The notes under the pieces were generated by a model. That model was given only the letters and a program-made list of their open reading frames with translations. It had not been told where the DNA came from and did not search any database. A stretch of DNA of 64,000 bases from Schlegelella_A sp965246805 (GTDB taxonomy: Bacteria; Pseudomonadota; Gammaproteobacteria; Burkholderiales; Burkholderiaceae_C): contig CBDFFO010000003.1 of NCBI GenBank assembly GCA_965246805.1, forward strand, positions 558,001 to 622,000, read 5' to 3'. The translations under genes and the position numbers were made by a program. The stretch's first letter is position 1. Each line of letters opens with the position of its first letter. Positions 53,009-61,573 of this stretch are shown piece after piece.

Positions 53009-53182
53009 TCAGTCAAAGATGACGAAAGCGCCGAGCACTGCCAGAAACAGGACGACGAACGTGGTAATGACCCTAGGCGCCAGGAAGCGATGCAGCGCGA
53101 CGCGAAGTCCCTCCGCCGTGCGCAGCGGACTTGTCGCGCCGTGGTACTTGCAAAGTTGGTTGTGCAAGTCCTGCAATTCCAT
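53009..53182 (-). CDS. Possible small single-pass membrane protein
   Basis: From the ATG at 53182: MELQDLHNQLCKYHGA, a basic middle, and a C-terminal hydrophobic helix (VITTFVVLFLAVLGAFVIFD), 57 residues in all. The frame is open to an ATG at 53314, giving 101 residues. The helix and upstream motif site C (53349-53362) support a gene; no family recognised. The rest of 52986-53399 holds nothing else convincing. Confidence 0.4.
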   Translation of the reverse strand: MELQDLHNQLCKYHGATSPLRTAEGLRVALHRFLAPRVITTFVVLFLAVLGAFVIFD

Positions 53183-53348
53183 TGGCGAGGTGGATGGCAT
53201 CTCGCCAGATGATGAGGTGCTCCAGCGGCTGCGTTCGATGGTGCTGCCGCGGACCACGGCTCCGAAGACGAACGCGTGCGGGGCTGCTGCTTGACTTGCT
53301 CGGGTGGATGTCATCGTGAGAGGCTATTGCGTGCACCGCACCGCGTCT

Positions 53349-53362
53349 GTGCGTTGACCCAC
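53349..53362 (+). promoter_or_regulatory. Conserved 14-base motif, site C
   Basis: GTGCGTTGACCCAC preceded by GCGTCT. Upstream (35 or 167 bases, depending on start) of the small membrane protein gene on the minus strand and downstream of the cyd operon. Confidence 0.5.
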
Positions 53363-53399
53363 ATCCCTGCAGATCCCCGCTCGTGCAGTCGGGTTGATC

Positions 53400-53708
53400 T
53401 CAACCCATCGCACGGAACAAGGCGGCCGCGCCCAGCGCCGCAGCGCAGGCCCAGCCCGAAAAGGCCCAGCGCGGGGTTACGTGCCTGGGGATGAATCCGA
53501 CCCCTCGCACGAAACCCGCCGTCATGGCCCAGAACACCAGCAGCGCGAGTACGTGATCGGCGTGCCCGACCGCATCGGCGAGCAGCCGGGGGTAGGCCGT
53601 GCCGACGACCATCAGCACCAGGCCGGTCGCGAGCGCGGGCCAGCTCGTGCGTGCCGTCACGAAGCTTCCCGACATGTTGTCGGTGGTGGAAGCGTCAGTC
53701 GGTTTCAT
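53400..53708 (-). CDS. ybgE: Cyd operon protein YbgE
   Basis: A 102-residue membrane protein with three hydrophobic helices (WPALATGLVLMVVGTAYP; DHVLALLVFWAMTAGFV; WAFSGWACAAALGAAALF). It closes the cytochrome bd operon, overlaps the end of cydX, and matches the YbgE layout. Role in oxidase assembly is not established. ATG at 53708 (MKPTDASTT). Confidence 0.8.
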   Translation of the reverse strand: MKPTDASTTDNMSGSFVTARTSWPALATGLVLMVVGTAYPRLLADAVGHADHVLALLVFWAMTAGFVRGVGFIPRHVTPRWAFSGWACAAALGAAALFRAMG

Positions 53709-53808
53709 GCGCGGGCAGCCGGCCTTCCTCGTGCTCGCCCCACATGGCGTTGAGGATCGCGAGCAAGACGGCGAAGCCGACACCGAGCATCCATGAGAAG
53801 TACCACAT
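53695..53808 (-). CDS. cydX: Cytochrome bd subunit CydX
   Basis: A 37-residue single-helix subunit: MWYFSWMLGVGFAVLLAI then LNAMWGEHEEGR. The W-(Y/F)-(F)-(S/A)-W-(I/M)-LG start and the Glu after NAMW are the CydX signature. It stabilises the haem site of the bd oxidase. Located between cydB (16 bases upstream) and ybgE (14-base overlap). Confidence 0.92.
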   Translation of the reverse strand: MWYFSWMLGVGFAVLLAILNAMWGEHEEGRLPAHETD

Positions 53809-53823
53809 CGTCGATCTTTCCGT

Positions 53824-54966
53824 TCAGTAGGCCGTGTGTTCGGCGCCCTGGATCTGCGCCACCGTCACCTTGCCGCGCATGACGCGGTAGGCCCAACCGG
53901 TATAGACGACGATGAGCGGCATGAAGATCAGCGTGACCCACAGCATCAGCTCGAGCGTGGAGCGGGTCGAGACGCTGTCCCACACCGTGAGGCTCGCCGC
54001 CGGCTGGCTCGAGGAAGGCATCAGGAACGGGAACATCGACGCGCCGGCCGTGCCGATCACGCCGACGATCGCGAGGCTCGACACCACGAACGCCGATCCG
54101 GTGCGCCGCATGGCGACCAGCGCCATCGAAAGCAGCGCGCCGCCCACGCCGAGCAGTGGCAACGCCCAAAGGATCGGCTGGCGTGCGTAGTTCGCCCACC
54201 ACGCGCCGGCGTCGCGCACGACGGTCTTCGCGAGCGGATCGGACAGGGTCGTCGGGTCGATTGCCGACGTGATGGTGTAGCCCTCGATGCCACCGAAGCG
54301 CAGCCACGCGCCGGCGGCGACGAACGCGACGACGAAGACGCCGGCCGCTGCCATTGCACCGGCGATGGCACGGCGCTGGACGACGCCTTCCGTGCGGTGT
54401 GCCAGGTACACGCCGCCCTGCATGACGATCATCGCGCTCGATACGACGCCGGCGAGCAGCGCGAAGGGGTTGAGCAGTTGCCAGAACGAACCGGTGTAGG
54501 TCGAGCGCATGTCGGCATCGAAATGGAACGGCACGCCCTGTAGCAGGTTGCCGAACGCGACTCCGAAGATCAGCGGCGGCACGGCAGCGCCGACGAACAG
54601 GCCCCAGTCCCAGGTGCTGCGCCAGCGCGGGTCGGCGATCTTGCTGCGATAGTCGAAACCGACCGGCCGGAAAAAGAGCGCCCATAGCACCGCGAGCATC
54701 GCCCAGTAGAAGCCGCTGAACGCGGTGGCGTACACCAGGGGCCAGGCGGCGAAAATAGCGCCGCCGCCGGTGATAAACCAGACCTGGTTACCGTCCCAGT
54801 GCGGGGCGATGGTGTTGATGACCACGCGCCGCTCGTGGTCGCCGCGGCCGACGAAGGGCAGCAGTGTGCCGACGCCCATGTCGTGCCCGTCCATGATCGC
54901 GAAGCCGATCAGCAGCACGCCGATCAGCAGCCACCAGATGATCTTGAGGGTCGGGTAGTCGAACAT
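53824..54966 (-). CDS. cydB: Cytochrome bd ubiquinol oxidase subunit II
   Basis: A 380-residue, eight- to nine-helix protein: LKIIWWLLIGVLLIGFAIMDGHDMGVGTL at the start is the CydB signature with the conserved Asp/Asp (GHD) near the haem/proton channel; WDGNQVWFITGG follows. Length is normal. It lies 10 bases after cydA. Pairs with CydA in the high-affinity oxygen reductase. Confidence 0.96.
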   Translation of the reverse strand: MFDYPTLKIIWWLLIGVLLIGFAIMDGHDMGVGTLLPFVGRGDHERRVVINTIAPHWDGNQVWFITGGGAIFAAWPLVYATAFSGFYWAMLAVLWALFFRPVGFDYRSKIADPRWRSTWDWGLFVGAAVPPLIFGVAFGNLLQGVPFHFDADMRSTYTGSFWQLLNPFALLAGVVSSAMIVMQGGVYLAHRTEGVVQRRAIAGAMAAAGVFVVAFVAAGAWLRFGGIEGYTITSAIDPTTLSDPLAKTVVRDAGAWWANYARQPILWALPLLGVGGALLSMALVAMRRTGSAFVVSSLAIVGVIGTAGASMFPFLMPSSSQPAASLTVWDSVSTRSTLELMLWVTLIFMPLIVVYTGWAYRVMRGKVTVAQIQGAEHTAY

Positions 54967-54976
54967 CGATGTCGGC

Positions 54977-56551
54977 TCAGGCGAGGGCCGGTGCCGCGTG
55001 TGCCACGGGCTCGCGGTCGTAGCGGCCGGTGCCGAGGCTGCCCGGTCCGAGGCGCGCGTACTTCACCATCAGGAACATCTCGACGACCAGCAGCGCGGTG
55101 TAGAAGACGAGAAAGCCCGCGAGCGAGCCGTAGACGCTGCCGACGCCGAGCGACGAGACCGACATGTGTGTGGGCAGCACGCCGTAGATGGTCCACGGCT
55201 GGCGGCCGTACTCGGCGACGATCCAGCCGAGTTCGCACGAGATCCACGGTGCCGGCAGCATCCAGAGCGCGCATCTGAGCAGCCAGCGCTTGTGCTCGCC
55301 GGGGCCGCGCAGCGTGCTCAGCATCGCGAACGCGAACAGCGCCAGCATCGCGATGCCGAGGCCGACCATGATGCGGAACGACCAGTAGAGCGGCGCCACG
55401 CGCGGGATCGTGTCGTCGACGGCCTGTTCGATCATCGCCGGTGTCGCCTGGCGCACGTCGACGATGTAGCGCTTCAGCAGCAGGCCGAAGCCGAGGTCGG
55501 CCTGGCTACCCTCGAAGGCCTGGCGGGCGGCCGGGTCGTCGCGTTGCCGGCGCAAGGCGTCGAGCGCGGCCACCGCCACGATGCCGTTCTCGATGCGCAC
55601 ACGATTCTTGGCGCGGATCTCCTTGATGCCCGGAATGGTTCTGGTCGTCGAGCGCGTGCCGATCAGGCCCATCACCCACGGGATCTCGAGCGACCAGTCG
55701 TTCTTCAGCTCGGCCTGGTTCGGCCACGCGAGCAGGCTGAACGAGGCCGGCGCCGGCTCGGTCTCCCACATCGCCTCGATCGCCGCCATCTTGGTCTGTT
55801 GCGCTTCGCCGACCGTGTAGCCCGATTCGTCGCCGAGGACGATGACGCTGCACACCGAGGCGAGGCCGAAGGCGGCCGCGACCCGGAAGCTGCGCCGTGC
55901 GAACTCGATGTTGCGGCCGCGCAGCAGGTACCAGCTGGAGATCGAGAGCACGAACATCGACCCGGTCACGTAGCCGGCCGAGATCGTGTGGACGAACTTG
56001 GCCTGCGCGACCGGGTTGAAGACGACGGTCCAGAAGTCGACCATCTCCATGCGCATGGTCTGGAAGTTGAAGACCGAGCCGACCGGGTTCTGCATCCAGC
56101 CGTTCGCGATCAGGATCCACAACGCCGACAGGTTGGTTCCGACGGCCATCAGCAGCGTGACCATCAGGTGTTGCTTGCGCGACAGGCGATCCCAGCCGAA
56201 GAAGAACAGGCCGATGAAGGTCGATTCGAGGAAGAAGGCCATCAGGCCTTCTATCGCGAGCGGCGCGCCGAAGATGTCGCCAACGTAGTGTGAGTAATAG
56301 GCCCAGTTGGTGCCGAACTGAAACTCGAGCGTGATGCCGGTGGTGACGCCCAGCGCGAAATTGATGCCGAAGAGCTTGCCCCAGAAGCGCGTCATGTCCT
56401 TCCACACGACCTTGCCGGTCATGACGTAGACGCTTTCCATGATGACCAGCACCATGACCATGCCCAGCGTCAGCGGCACGAACAGGAAGTGATAGAGCGC
56501 GGTGGCGGCGAACTGCAACCGCGACAGGTCGACCAGCTCTTCGGAGATCAT
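54977..56551 (-). CDS. cydA: Cytochrome bd ubiquinol oxidase subunit I
   Basis: A 524-residue haem-carrying subunit. RLQFAATALYHFLFVPLTLG has the haem-ligand His (~20); FGIN, GITLEFQFGTNWA and the Glu of LAIEGLMAFFLEST are present; GWMQNPVG precedes the Q-loop. The length is that of the long-Q-loop type, as in E. coli. Reduces oxygen to water with ubiquinol at low oxygen. Operon: cydP-cydA-cydB-cydX-ybgE. No cydDC exporter is nearby. Confidence 0.97.
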   Translation of the reverse strand: MISEELVDLSRLQFAATALYHFLFVPLTLGMVMVLVIMESVYVMTGKVVWKDMTRFWGKLFGINFALGVTTGITLEFQFGTNWAYYSHYVGDIFGAPLAIEGLMAFFLESTFIGLFFFGWDRLSRKQHLMVTLLMAVGTNLSALWILIANGWMQNPVGSVFNFQTMRMEMVDFWTVVFNPVAQAKFVHTISAGYVTGSMFVLSISSWYLLRGRNIEFARRSFRVAAAFGLASVCSVIVLGDESGYTVGEAQQTKMAAIEAMWETEPAPASFSLLAWPNQAELKNDWSLEIPWVMGLIGTRSTTRTIPGIKEIRAKNRVRIENGIVAVAALDALRRQRDDPAARQAFEGSQADLGFGLLLKRYIVDVRQATPAMIEQAVDDTIPRVAPLYWSFRIMVGLGIAMLALFAFAMLSTLRGPGEHKRWLLRCALWMLPAPWISCELGWIVAEYGRQPWTIYGVLPTHMSVSSLGVGSVYGSLAGFLVFYTALLVVEMFLMVKYARLGPGSLGTGRYDREPVAHAAPALA

Positions 56552-56561
56552 CGCGACGCGC

Positions 56562-56705
56562 TCACGACGCCGTCCGGAAGAAGAACGCCCAGAGCAGCGT
56601 CAGCGCGATCAGCTTGACGATCACGACGACGGCGAGATGGTGGGCGAGCGGGCTGCGGCTGCCGATGGCGACATCGACGACGGCAGCTTGCATCTTGCGA
56701 GTCAT
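56562..56705 (-). CDS. cydP: Small cytochrome-oxidase-associated subunit CydP
   Basis: A 47-residue protein with one membrane helix (HLAVVVIVKLIALTLLWAFFF) beginning MTRKMQAAVVDVA. The helix-plus-WAFFF layout and position just ahead of cydA match the CydP family of putative bd-oxidase small subunits. It starts 22 bases after the Crp-like gene and ends 11 bases before the cydA ATG. Confidence 0.8.
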   Translation of the reverse strand: MTRKMQAAVVDVAIGSRSPLAHHLAVVVIVKLIALTLLWAFFFRTAS

Positions 56706-56726
56706 CGGTGCGTCTCCGATGGGGAT

Positions 56727-57475
56727 TCATGCGGCAGCGGGCAGCTGGCCCGCGTACGACCTGCGGTCCGTCGCATAGCAACTGCAGGCTTCGGCTTCGA
56801 GCCCGGCGCGGTCGAGGACGGTCAGGCGGCCGCGCTGGTATTCGATGAGCCCGGCCCGTTGCAGTGCGCCGGCTGCCGCGGTGACACCGACCCGCCGCAC
56901 GCCCAGCATGAAGCCGAGAAATTCCTGGGTCATTTGGAACGTGCTGGCATGCGCCCGGTCCTGGCTCATCAGCAGCCAGCGTGCGAGCCGCGGCCCGATC
57001 TCGTGATAGCGGACACAGCCCGCCGACGTCGCCAATTGTTCCATCAGCACGTACACGTACCGTCCCATGGCCCCGCGCAACGGCGCGCTCCGCCCGAGCT
57101 CCGCGGTGAACGCCGAGGCCCCGAGACGCCACGCCGTGCCCGGCCCTTGCACCAGGGCATGCAGAGGTGCTGCGGCCACGCCGAGGAACAGGTGCGAATT
57201 GAGCATGCCCTCGCGCCCCACCATGCCGACCTCGAGTCCGACCTCGCCGCTCACGATCGTCAGCAACGAGACGAAGCTTTCGACGGGGAAATAGACATGC
57301 TCGACGTCCACGCCGGGAGTGGCGAGCACCTCCGACAACGCCAGGTCGACCGATTGGCACTGCGCGAGGAGGCCCCGGCGGGCGTCGCGCGGAAGTCGCG
57401 CGATCAGTTGGTTTTCGATGGGGGTTCGGCGCGGTCTTCGCGTCGCTCGTGGCGGACCAGGGAACGGAAGACCAT
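56727..57475 (-). CDS. Crp/Fnr-family transcriptional regulator (2), possible N-terminal frameshift
   Basis: The part from 57338 down is clean: HVYFPVESFVSLLTIVSGEV (sensor barrel) and MTQEFLGFMLGVRRVGVTAAA, RGRLTVLDRAGLE (winged helix and tail shared with regulator 1). Upstream, the protein-like frame continues (IENQLIARLPRDARRGLLA) beyond the first ATG at 57338 but has no start codon. One added C in the run at 57420-57424 (G on plus) would join it to ATG 57475 (MVFRSLVRHERRED), giving about 248 residues. It precedes cydP and probably controls the cyd genes. Confidence 0.75.
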
Positions 57476-57523
57476 GCAGCTTTCCGACGTGCCACGTTGT
57501 AGTGGAAGCCCCGCCACCGGTCG

Positions 57524-57537
57524 GTACGCTAACGCAC
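57524..57537 (-). promoter_or_regulatory. Conserved 14-base motif, site E
   Basis: Plus strand GTACGCTAACGCAC; minus strand GTGCGTTAGCGTAC. The most symmetric of the five sites, 49 bases upstream of the proposed start of the second Crp-like gene. Confidence 0.6.
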
Positions 57538-57557
57538 GGTCTGGAAGGGCGCGCGCA

Positions 57558-58022
57558 TCAAGCGCCATGGGTTTGCGAGTCGGTGTCCCGGTGTTCCAGA
57601 TGGTGGGTGCCACCAAGCCGGGTCAGGTCGGCCAGTTGCTTGGCGAGGAACCGGGTGACGTCGTCGGCCGTCAAGATCCCCACCAGATGATTGCGATCGT
57701 CGACGACGGGCAATCTGCGAATGCCCTTGCCGCGCATGTGCCAGATCGCGTCGAACACAAGCTCCGATTCGAATGCGAGTTCGACCGTGTCCGACATCAG
57801 GTCCTCGGCCCGCTGGGCCGCCGGGTCCATGGCCAGAGCCAGCACCTTGACGACGAGGTCGCGGTCGGTCACCACGCCGACGGGCGTCGATTGCTTGTCG
57901 TGCTCGTCGACGACGACCACGTCGCCGACGTGTCGTTCGCACATGAGCAGGGCGAGTTCCCTCACGCCCGCGTCGCGCCGGCACGTCACCACCGAGCGTG
58001 TGCAGATCTCACCGATGCGCAT
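57558..58022 (-). CDS. CBS-domain pair protein
   Basis: A 154-residue protein made of two CBS motifs (GVRELALLMCERHVGDVVVVD ... VGVVTDRDL; AFESELVFDAIWHMRGKGI ... RRLPVVDD, VGILTADDV). Such pairs bind adenine nucleotides and sense energy state. It is upstream of the second Crp-like gene and downstream of the N-ATPase operon, all on the minus strand. Site D lies 91 bases upstream. Confidence 0.93.
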   Translation of the reverse strand: MRIGEICTRSVVTCRRDAGVRELALLMCERHVGDVVVVDEHDKQSTPVGVVTDRDLVVKVLALAMDPAAQRAEDLMSDTVELAFESELVFDAIWHMRGKGIRRLPVVDDRNHLVGILTADDVTRFLAKQLADLTRLGGTHHLEHRDTDSQTHGA

Positions 58023-58112
58023 GGCGCCTCCCCGTTGTTGCTGGCCGGCTCGATGGCGTCGTCGCCGTGCCGTTGTCGCTGGCGAGCATAGGGAGCGAGC
58101 GCGTTCGCGTCT

Positions 58113-58126
58113 GTGCGGTGCCAGAC
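58113..58126 (+). promoter_or_regulatory. Conserved 14-base motif, site D
   Basis: GTGCGGTGCCAGAC with GCGTCT before it, between atpG and the CBS gene; the weakest match in its right half. Confidence 0.5.
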
Positions 58127-58188
58127 CTTCGCGTCGGCCCGGGACTCGCTGCGGCCGACGAGAGTCACCGCGACGAAGGACAGGGCGC

Positions 58189-59106
58189 CTAGAGTCGACC
58201 CTCGCGGCCTTGCGACAATGCGTCGAAGCCGGCGATCACCTCGAACAGCTCTTCGTCGATCGCGCTCTGCCGGCCTCGGTGAAACGAGCTCCGAAGTGCC
58301 TTCAGCAGCTCGTCGATGTTGCGATCGGCTCGGTCCATCGCCGCCAGGCGGCTCGCGTTCTCGCTGGCCAGGGACTCTGCACAGGCCCGAAAGATCGACA
58401 CGAACACATACTCGCGGATCAGCGCGCGCAGCGTCGAGTGGCCGGTGCCCATGACTTCGGCCGGCAGCGGCGTCGGCCAGGCGCGGCCGGCCAGGTCCAT
58501 CAGCCACGCGCGGTCGAGCGGCAGCAGTCGCTGGCCGACGGGCGCGTAGGCCGAGCCCGACGTCGGCCGGTTGTGGAAGAGGTGCAGTGGGACCCCCGCC
58601 TGCGTCCCGCCGCCCTGCTTTTCCCGAGCCTCGCGTTCGACGAGGATGCGCCCCACCAGCGGCGTGATCGACTGCACCGACGCCGGAACCGCGAACCGAC
58701 CGAGCACGGCCACGCCGGCGTCGACCAGGCGCGCGTGAACCCGCTCGCCAACCGCCCACACGCTGGGCTTGCCAGGCATCGCCTTGAGGGCATCGAGCGC
58801 GAAGTCGATCACCACGTCGTTGAAGCGTCCCACCAGGCCCTGGTCCGACCCGAACACGACGGCGCAGACTTCGCCGCGGGCGACGGGCACCGACAGCGCT
58901 GCCGGCCCCGCCTCGGCGGACTCGACCACGCGAAAGCAGGCGATCAGGCCGAGCTCGACGGTGCGCGCATAGTCGGCGAGCGCCATCACCGAACGCTCGT
59001 ACTGCCCGACGCTCGCCGCGGCCTGGGCCTTCATCGCGCGGACGACGGATTGCAGATCACCGGCACTGCCGATCTTTCGGCGCAGGCTGGCCGTGCCGTC
59101 GCTCAT
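58189..59106 (-). CDS. atpG: N-ATPase gamma subunit
   Basis: A 305-residue central-stalk subunit, divergent from standard F-ATPase gamma. The N-terminal helix (SLRRKIGSAGDLQSVVRAMKA) replaces the usual KITKAMKMV motif, and the C-terminal helix region is NASRLAAMDRADRNIDELL (compare the ERMAAMxxATxN motif). Last gene of the alternative atp operon, overlapping the atpA stop by 4 bases. Start ATG at 59106 (MSDGTAS). Confidence 0.9.
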   Translation of the reverse strand: MSDGTASLRRKIGSAGDLQSVVRAMKAQAAASVGQYERSVMALADYARTVELGLIACFRVVESAEAGPAALSVPVARGEVCAVVFGSDQGLVGRFNDVVIDFALDALKAMPGKPSVWAVGERVHARLVDAGVAVLGRFAVPASVQSITPLVGRILVEREAREKQGGGTQAGVPLHLFHNRPTSGSAYAPVGQRLLPLDRAWLMDLAGRAWPTPLPAEVMGTGHSTLRALIREYVFVSIFRACAESLASENASRLAAMDRADRNIDELLKALRSSFHRGRQSAIDEELFEVIAGFDALSQGREGRL

Positions 59107-60701
59107 GGTCGATCGTTCCGGTGGGCGGCTCGATCGCCGGGTGAATCCGGCGGCGCGACAGCAGCCTTCGGCTTCGAGGCAATGGGCTCGAGCGCCTTGC
59201 GTGCGAGCTCGACGATCGCTCGTCGATCCTCGTCGCCCAACGGGCTGCCGGCGGCCAGCCGCTGAGCCATGGCGAGCGGCAAGCCCATCGCAGCGTCGTG
59301 CACCGCACGCCGGGCTTCTTCCATGCATTCGGCCGGCACCGGGTCGAACAGCCGGCTGCCGAGCGCGAGCAGGATTGCGATCTGCGCCGGCACCGACAGG
59401 GGCGAGAGCTCCGACTGCTTCAGGCAGGCACGGATCCGCTCGCCGTGTACGATCGACTGGCGGGTGTCGTCGTCGAGTCGCGCACCGAAGCGATCGAAGG
59501 CTTCGAGCTCCTGGAACTGCGCATAGGCGAGCTTCAAGTCGCCGGCGACGCCGCGAAAGGCGGGCAGCTGCGCCTTGCCGCCGACACGTGAAACCGACTT
59601 GCCGACATCGACGGCAGGCAGCACACCGAGCTCGAACAACGTGGGCGACAGGTAGACCTGGCCATCGGTGATCGAGATCAGGTTGGTCGGGATGTAGGCC
59701 GAGATGTCTTCGGCTTCGGTCTCGATGATCGGCAGCGCGGTGAGCGATCCGCCGCCAAGTTCCTTGCGCAGATGGGTGGCACGCTCGAGCAGGCGCGAGT
59801 GGATGTAGAAGATGTCGCCAGGAAACGCCTCGCGGCCAGGCGGCCGGCGCAGCAGCAGCGAGAGCTCGCGGTACGACTGCGCGTGCTGCGTCAGGTCGTC
59901 GTAGACGATCAGCACGTCACGGCCGGCAGCCATGAAGTGTTCGGCGATGGTCGTGGCCGCATAGGGAGCGATATAGGCCAGCCCCGGCGGGTCGTGGCCC
60001 TCGGCGACCACGACGACCGTGTACGGCATCGCGCCGCGCGCCTTAAGCACGGCCACCGTCTTAGCCACCGCCGAAGCGCGCTGGCAGATGGCGCAGTAGA
60101 CGCACACCACATCCTTGCCGCGCTGGTTGACGATGGTGTCGATGGCGATCGAGGTCTTTCCGGTCTGACGGTCGCCGAGGATCAGCTCGCGCTGGCCGCG
60201 GCCGATCGGGATGAGCGCATCGATCACGATCAGGCCGCTTTGCAGGGGCACGGTGACCGGATCTCGATCCATGATGGCCGGAGCCGGTCGTTCGATCGGC
60301 ATGCGCTGGTCCATGTCGGGAACGGACCCGCCGTCGAGCGGCCGACCGAGCGGGTCGATGACGCGCCCGAGCCACTCGTCGCCGACCGCGACGTCGAGCA
60401 CGCGGCCCTCGCGCTCGACCTGGTCCCCGGCGCGAAGGTGCGAATGGTCGCCGAGCAGCACGACGCCGATCTCGTTCTCGTCGACGTTGAAGGCGATGCC
60501 CGAAACGCCACCTGAAAAGCGAATGAGCTCTTCGTAGCCGACCCCCGGCAGTCCGCTGACCACCGCGATGCCGGTCGACACGCGTTCGATGGTGCCGACC
60601 TCGCGCGCCACGAGACGCGGCACGAAGCTCTCGCGAACCCGGTCGACGGCGGCGAGGGTTCGCTCGACCGTCCGCTCCAAGCTCTCGAGCACCTCGCTCA
60701 T
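59103..60701 (-). CDS. atpA: N-ATPase alpha subunit
   Basis: A 532-residue nucleotide-binding subunit. Walker A GDRQTGKTSIAIDT, GRVIDPLGRPLDG, the Walker B region VLIVYDDLTQHAQSYRELSLLLRRPPGREAFPGD, and PAVDVGKSVSRVGGKAQ. Longer than typical because of a Lys/Ala/Pro tail. ATG 60701 (MSEVLESLERTVERTL). The previous gene (atpF) overlaps by 4 bases. Confidence 0.95.
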   Translation of the reverse strand: MSEVLESLERTVERTLAAVDRVRESFVPRLVAREVGTIERVSTGIAVVSGLPGVGYEELIRFSGGVSGIAFNVDENEIGVVLLGDHSHLRAGDQVEREGRVLDVAVGDEWLGRVIDPLGRPLDGGSVPDMDQRMPIERPAPAIMDRDPVTVPLQSGLIVIDALIPIGRGQRELILGDRQTGKTSIAIDTIVNQRGKDVVCVYCAICQRASAVAKTVAVLKARGAMPYTVVVVAEGHDPPGLAYIAPYAATTIAEHFMAAGRDVLIVYDDLTQHAQSYRELSLLLRRPPGREAFPGDIFYIHSRLLERATHLRKELGGGSLTALPIIETEAEDISAYIPTNLISITDGQVYLSPTLFELGVLPAVDVGKSVSRVGGKAQLPAFRGVAGDLKLAYAQFQELEAFDRFGARLDDDTRQSIVHGERIRACLKQSELSPLSVPAQIAILLALGSRLFDPVPAECMEEARRAVHDAAMGLPLAMAQRLAAGSPLGDEDRRAIVELARKALEPIASKPKAAVAPPDSPGDRAAHRNDRP

Positions 60702-61570
60702 GAAGGCGCGGGCTCCACGACAGTGGGCGAGACGGTTCCGGTAGCCGGCGCCGTTTCGGTCGGCGCCCGTGCCGGTGTGTTCCCGGCGGTCCTTGCCGCC
60801 ACGGGCGGCGCGGCATGCGACTTCAACAGCTCTGCGACCTCGCGCTCGAGCGAAGTCAGGTGGTCGGCGATGCTCCACGCGATCTTGAGGCCGCCAACGC
60901 CGAGCTCGATGCCCCCGACCAGCTCGGGCGCGGTCTCGAACTGCAGCGCGGCCTTCGTCGGAAAGGTCTCGTGAACGGCTTTCTCGACCGCGGCGCGCTG
61001 CGCCGCGGGCAGCTCGAACGCGCTGCGGACGATCGGCGGTTCGCCCTGCGACGCGAACGCCGCGGCGAGTCGCGTCTTCGCGTCTTCGTCGACGGCACGC
61101 AGGCGCATCGTGAAAGCCTCGCACAGGCGCTCGTCGAGGCTCGCCGAAGCGAGGTCGGCGAGGGTCTTGCGGGCGATTGCGAACACCTCGTTTTGCACGC
61201 GGCGCCGGAGGCCGCGGCCGAGTCGGTCGGCATCGGCATCGAGAGCCGCCTGCCGCTTCGCGGTCGCTGCGTCTGCCGCCCGGCCGGCGGCATCGAGCAG
61301 CCGCTCGCGCTCGGTGTTCGCATCGTCGGTGGCCTTCTTCAACAACGCGGCGCGCTCCTCGTCGAAGGCATCGCTCTTGCGCCGAAGATCGTCGCGGTCC
61401 GATACCGCTTCAGCCTTCTTCCGATCGGCGTCGGCGAGCTCGCCGGCGATGCGCTTCTCGCGCTCGGCGATGGCGTCCTGCACGGGCTTGTAAAGGAAGC
61501 GCTTCATCAGCCAGACCAGCACGACGAAGTTGAGCGCCTGCGCGCCGACGGTGAACCAGTCGATCAGCAC
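60698..61570 (-). CDS. atpF: N-ATPase fused b/delta subunit
   Basis: A 290-residue peripheral-stalk subunit: one membrane helix (GAQALNFVVLVWLMKRFLY), a long charged coiled coil (~30-115) and a C-terminal delta-like part (~120-250). No separate atpH exists in the cluster, as is normal for N-ATPases. The tail (PARAPTETAPATGTVSPT) is low complexity. Confidence 0.93.
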   Translation of the reverse strand: MLIDWFTVGAQALNFVVLVWLMKRFLYKPVQDAIAEREKRIAGELADADRKKAEAVSDRDDLRRKSDAFDEERAALLKKATDDANTERERLLDAAGRAADAATAKRQAALDADADRLGRGLRRRVQNEVFAIARKTLADLASASLDERLCEAFTMRLRAVDEDAKTRLAAAFASQGEPPIVRSAFELPAAQRAAVEKAVHETFPTKAALQFETAPELVGGIELGVGGLKIAWSIADHLTSLEREVAELLKSHAAPPVAARTAGNTPARAPTETAPATGTVSPTVVEPAPS

Positions 61571-61573
61571 GAT

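Noticed and set aside
56548..57495. 315-codon minus-strand ORF over Crp 2
   Set aside because: Arg-rich shifted frame of the regulator; the sensor and HTH motifs lie in the 56727 frame.
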